Source of the DNA: Stenotrophomonas sp. ATCM1_4
GTDB taxonomy: Bacteria > Pseudomonadota > Gammaproteobacteria > Xanthomonadales > Xanthomonadaceae
Length of the DNA: 64,000 nucleotides
NCBI RefSeq assembly: GCF_004348115.1
Contig: NZ_QPFB01000001.1
Coordinates: 2,218,773-2,282,772, forward strand
Direction of reading: 5' to 3'
Below are positions 61,592-64,000 of the stretch, in pieces (position 1 is the first letter of the stretch; each line of letters opens with the position of its first letter). Under the pieces are notes generated by a model. It saw nothing but the letters and a program-made list of their open reading frames with translations. It searched no databases and had not been told where the DNA came from. The position numbers and the translations under genes were made by a program.

Positions 61592-62335
61592 TCAGTGCAC
61601 GTCTTTCCAGTACTCGGTCTTCACCAGATAAGCCAGGAACGTCAACAGCGCAAGGAACAGGACCACCCAGACACCCAGGCTCTGCCGCTTCAGGGCGGCC
61701 GGCTCGCCGGCGTATTCCAGGAAGTTGGTGATGTCACGCAAGGTCTGGTCGTACTCGCGGGCATCCACCTTGCCCGGCTGGGCGATCTTCAGCCCAACCA
61801 CCGGCGGGTCCAGCCCCGGCTGCTCGGGCTTGCCGTGCTCGGCGTGCTGGATGCCCTGCAGCTCCCACAGCGGGTTGGGCATGGAGGCGTTCGGGAACAC
61901 GGTGTTGTTCCAGCCCAGCGGCCGCGACGGATCCACGTAGAACGACTTGAGGTAGCTGTAGATCCAGTCGGTGCCGCGCACGCGGGCGATCAGGCTCAGG
62001 TCCGGCGGCATCTTGCCGAACCACTTGGTGGCCTCATCATGCGGCATGGCGACCTGGATCTGCTCGCCGAACGCGGCCCCGGTGAAGTTGAGGTTGTCCA
62101 TCACCTGCGCCTCGGTCAGGCCCAGGTCCTCGGCCATGCGCGAATAACGCAGGTACTTGAGCGAATGACAGCCGGAGCAGTAGCTCATGTAGGCCTGGGC
62201 ACCGCGTTGCAGCGAGGCCTTGTCGCCCAGGTCGTTGCCGGCCTGCTGCAGCTTGCCCCCCTCGGCGGCATTGGCCGACACGCAGAACACCATCGCGGCG
62301 GCCATGGCCAGCCGCACCATCCATTTGTCAGTCAT
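61592..62335 (-). CDS. petC: Cytochrome c1 of the bc1 complex
   Basis: 247 residues. A signal-like hydrophobic N-terminus ends at ANA-A. The c-type heme site is CSGCH (53-57), followed by LKYLRYSRMAEDLGL, and MPPDLSLIARVRGTDWIYSYLKSFY typical of cytochrome c1. The C-terminal membrane anchor is at about residues 221-238. It passes electrons from the Rieske protein to a soluble cytochrome c. It overlaps petB by 8 bases. Confidence 0.96.
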   Translation of the reverse strand: MTDKWMVRLAMAAAMVFCVSANAAEGGKLQQAGNDLGDKASLQRGAQAYMSYCSGCHSLKYLRYSRMAEDLGLTEAQVMDNLNFTGAAFGEQIQVAMPHDEATKWFGKMPPDLSLIARVRGTDWIYSYLKSFYVDPSRPLGWNNTVFPNASMPNPLWELQGIQHAEHGKPEQPGLDPPVVGLKIAQPGKVDAREYDQTLRDITNFLEYAGEPAALKRQSLGVWVVLFLALLTFLAYLVKTEYWKDVH

Positions 62336-63587
62336 GCGTCGTCACCCGTTCCGGTACCGGCTTGGTGCTGTCGAGCTTGGTCCAAACCGGCATGGTGATG
62401 AAGAAGGCGAAGTACAGGAAGGTCAGCACGCGCCCCACCCAGGTCTCCCAGATCGCGGTGCCCGGGCCGGAACCGATCACGCCCAGCCATACGAAGCACA
62501 CCGCCAGGATACCCAGCATCACCTTGGAAATCGGGCCGCGGTAGCGGATCGACTTGACCTTGGCCTTGTCCAGCCACGGCACCAGGAACAGGATGGCGAT
62601 GGCCGAGAACATCACGATCACGCCGCCGAGCTTGTTCGGCACCACGCGCAACATCGCGTAGTACGGGGTGTAGTACCACACCGGCTTGATGTGCTCCGGC
62701 GTCACCAGGCGGTTGGCCTCGGTGAAGTTGTCGTGTTCCAGGAACAGCCCGCCGAAGCCTGGCGCGAAGAAGATGATGAACGCCGCCAGCACCAGCAGGA
62801 AGCCGACGCCCACCATGTCCTTGACCGTGTAGTACGGGTGGAACGGGATGCCGTCCGTCGGCGCGGTCGGCGACCAGCGGTTGCCCTTGGGCCCCTTCTT
62901 GATCTCCACGCCGTCGGGGTTGTTCGAGCCCACCTCGTGCAGCGCCCCCAGGTGCAGCACCACCAGCAGCAGCAGCACCAGCGGCAGCGCGATCACGTGC
63001 AGGGCGAAGAAGCGGTTGAGGGTGGCATCGCCGGGCAGGTAGTCACCCATGATCCACTCGGTCAGGCCGTTGCCGATCACCGGGATGGCGCCGAACAGCG
63101 AGATGATGACCTTCGCGCCCCAGAACGACATCTGGCCCCAGGGCAGCACGTAGCCCATGAAGGCTTCGGCCATCAGCACCAGGTAGATCAGCATGCCCAG
63201 GATCCACACCAGCTCGCGCGGCTTCTTGTAACTGCCGTACATCAGGCCGCGGAACATGTGCAGGTAGACCACGATGAAGAACAGCGAGGCCCCGGTGGAG
63301 TGCATGTAGCGGATCAGCCAGCCCCACTCCACGTCGCGCATGATGTATTCGATCGACGCGAACGCCTCGGCTGCACTGGTCTTGTAGTGCATGGTGAGGA
63401 AGATGCCGGTGAGGATCTGGTTGACCAGGATCACCAGCGCCAGCGAGCCGAAGTAGTACCAGAAGTTGAAGTTCTTCGGCGCGTAGTACTCGCTGACGTG
63501 CTTGCGGTACACCGGCATCAGGCCCGGGGCGCGCTCGTTGACCCAGTTGGCCACGCCGGTGGCGGTACGGACGAGGATGTTGGCCAT
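62328..63587 (-). CDS. petB: Cytochrome b of the bc1 complex
   Basis: 419 residues with at least eight membrane segments. The heme-ligand region includes GWLIRYMHSTGASLFFIVVYLHMFRGLMYGSY, and the quinol-site PEWY-like region is replaced by KPVWYYTPYYAMLRVVPNKLGG in the second half. Cytochrome b carries the two b hemes and both quinone sites. It lies between petA and petC in the normal order, with a 2-base gap to petA and an 8-base overlap with petC. Confidence 0.97.
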   Translation of the reverse strand: MANILVRTATGVANWVNERAPGLMPVYRKHVSEYYAPKNFNFWYYFGSLALVILVNQILTGIFLTMHYKTSAAEAFASIEYIMRDVEWGWLIRYMHSTGASLFFIVVYLHMFRGLMYGSYKKPRELVWILGMLIYLVLMAEAFMGYVLPWGQMSFWGAKVIISLFGAIPVIGNGLTEWIMGDYLPGDATLNRFFALHVIALPLVLLLLVVLHLGALHEVGSNNPDGVEIKKGPKGNRWSPTAPTDGIPFHPYYTVKDMVGVGFLLVLAAFIIFFAPGFGGLFLEHDNFTEANRLVTPEHIKPVWYYTPYYAMLRVVPNKLGGVIVMFSAIAILFLVPWLDKAKVKSIRYRGPISKVMLGILAVCFVWLGVIGSGPGTAIWETWVGRVLTFLYFAFFITMPVWTKLDSTKPVPERVTTHD

Positions 63588-63589
63588 GG

Positions 63590-64000
63590 TCAGGCTGCCC
63601 CCTGCGGATCGACACCGATGACGATGGTGTTGTCATCGGTGTAGTGATGCGGCGGCACCAGCAGGTTGATCGGTGCCGGCACGTCCTGGAACACGCGCCC
63701 GGACATGTCGAAGCGCGACTTGTGGCAGGGGCAGAAGTAGCCCCCCTTCCACTGCGCGTCATACGGCTCGGGGCGGATCTCGGCGACCATCTCCGGCGAG
63801 CAGCCCAGGTGCGTGCACAGGCCGACCAGCACGGAGATCTCCGGCTTGATCGAGCGGAATTCGGCATTGCCCTTGAGCACGTAGTCCGGCTGCTGGTCCT
63901 TGTTGCCGGACTCGGGGTCCTTCAACCGGCCATCAAGGCTGGGCAGTGCCTCGAGGATGGCCTTGGACCGCTTGACGATCCAGATCGGCTGGCCGCGCCA
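63590..64000 (-). CDS. petA: Rieske iron-sulfur protein, 3' part only
   Basis: The frame is open to the right edge and encodes the last 136 residues. The two Rieske cluster boxes are CTHLGC and CPCHKS, giving the two cysteine and two histidine ligands of the 2Fe-2S cluster. The preceding W-GQPIWIVKRS region is usual. The N-terminal membrane anchor and the start codon lie beyond the window. The protein takes electrons from quinol and passes them to cytochrome c1. Confidence 0.96.
   Translation of the reverse strand, partial: WRGQPIWIVKRSKAILEALPSLDGRLKDPESGNKDQQPDYVLKGNAEFRSIKPEISVLVGLCTHLGCSPEMVAEIRPEPYDAQWKGGYFCPCHKSRFDMSGRVFQDVPAPINLLVPPHHYTDDNTIVIGVDPQGAA

Overview
The window is a high-GC chromosomal segment from a gammaproteobacterium of the Xanthomonadaceae, most likely Stenotrophomonas. 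This rests on gene content and order (leuS-lptE-holA-nadD-rsfS-rlmH, petABC-sspA-sspB, maf-rng-yhdP), on GTAGGAGC-type repetitive palindromes, and on pervasive GC-rich third codon positions that leave long open antisense frames. It has about 57 protein genes, one tRNA, and no insertion sequence, prophage, CRISPR array or plasmid function. Most of it looks like ordinary core chromosome. Two accessory blocks stand out: a giant trimeric adhesin with its AraC-type neighbour, and a complete Tad (Flp) pilus locus.

Layout. 1-3693 (minus): maf, rng and the 5' part of yhdP. 3825-8516 (plus): a SIMPL-domain protein, a TonB protein and a large TonB-dependent receptor, closed by a bidirectional terminator shared with tRNA-Asn. 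8608-14906 (minus): the housekeeping run leuS, lptE, holA, nadD, rsfS, rlmH, tRNA-Asn. 15081-16596 (minus): a DUF998 membrane protein and a BamE-like/OmpA-like lipoprotein. 16663-23087 (minus): a 1,754-residue trimeric autotransporter with an internal 360-bp tandem repeat, preceded by an AraC-type regulator. 23578-35958 (plus): Flp pilin, CpaA, TadE, CpaB, CpaC, CpaE, CpaF, TadB, TadC, TadD, a DUF3613 protein, a TadG-like protein and then a DUF2968 protein. Most of these genes overlap by 1-8 bases, which indicates one long operon.

36067-45312 (plus): a CnoX-type thioredoxin, a LysM-FecR protein overlapping a CHASE2-GGDEF diguanylate cyclase, DUF4442, DUF502, a DUF885 metallopeptidase, a serine hydrolase and a VOC protein. 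45389-48372 (minus): an AcvB/VirJ-family protein, an oxidoreductase-like small protein, an HD phosphohydrolase and ThpR. 48671-55897 (mixed): a transglutaminase-TPR protein, YjdM, an Hsp70-family protein, an ECF sigma/anti-sigma/DUF4097 operon, a nucleotide pyrophosphatase and an MscS channel. 56085-64000: SotB, a GNAT protein, small zinc-finger and DUF2058 genes, a YgjP-like metallopeptidase, an RsuA-like protein, SspB, SspA and the cytochrome bc1 genes, the Rieske gene being cut by the window end.

The strongest candidates for unusual biology are the near-identical 120-residue repeats of the adhesin, a CpaE whose Walker A lysine is replaced, the two-gene LysM-FecR/CHASE2-GGDEF signalling unit, an RsuA-like protein with an altered catalytic motif, and a cluster of DnaA-box-like sites upstream of the transglutaminase-TPR gene. 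I do not see one clearly novel multi-gene system.
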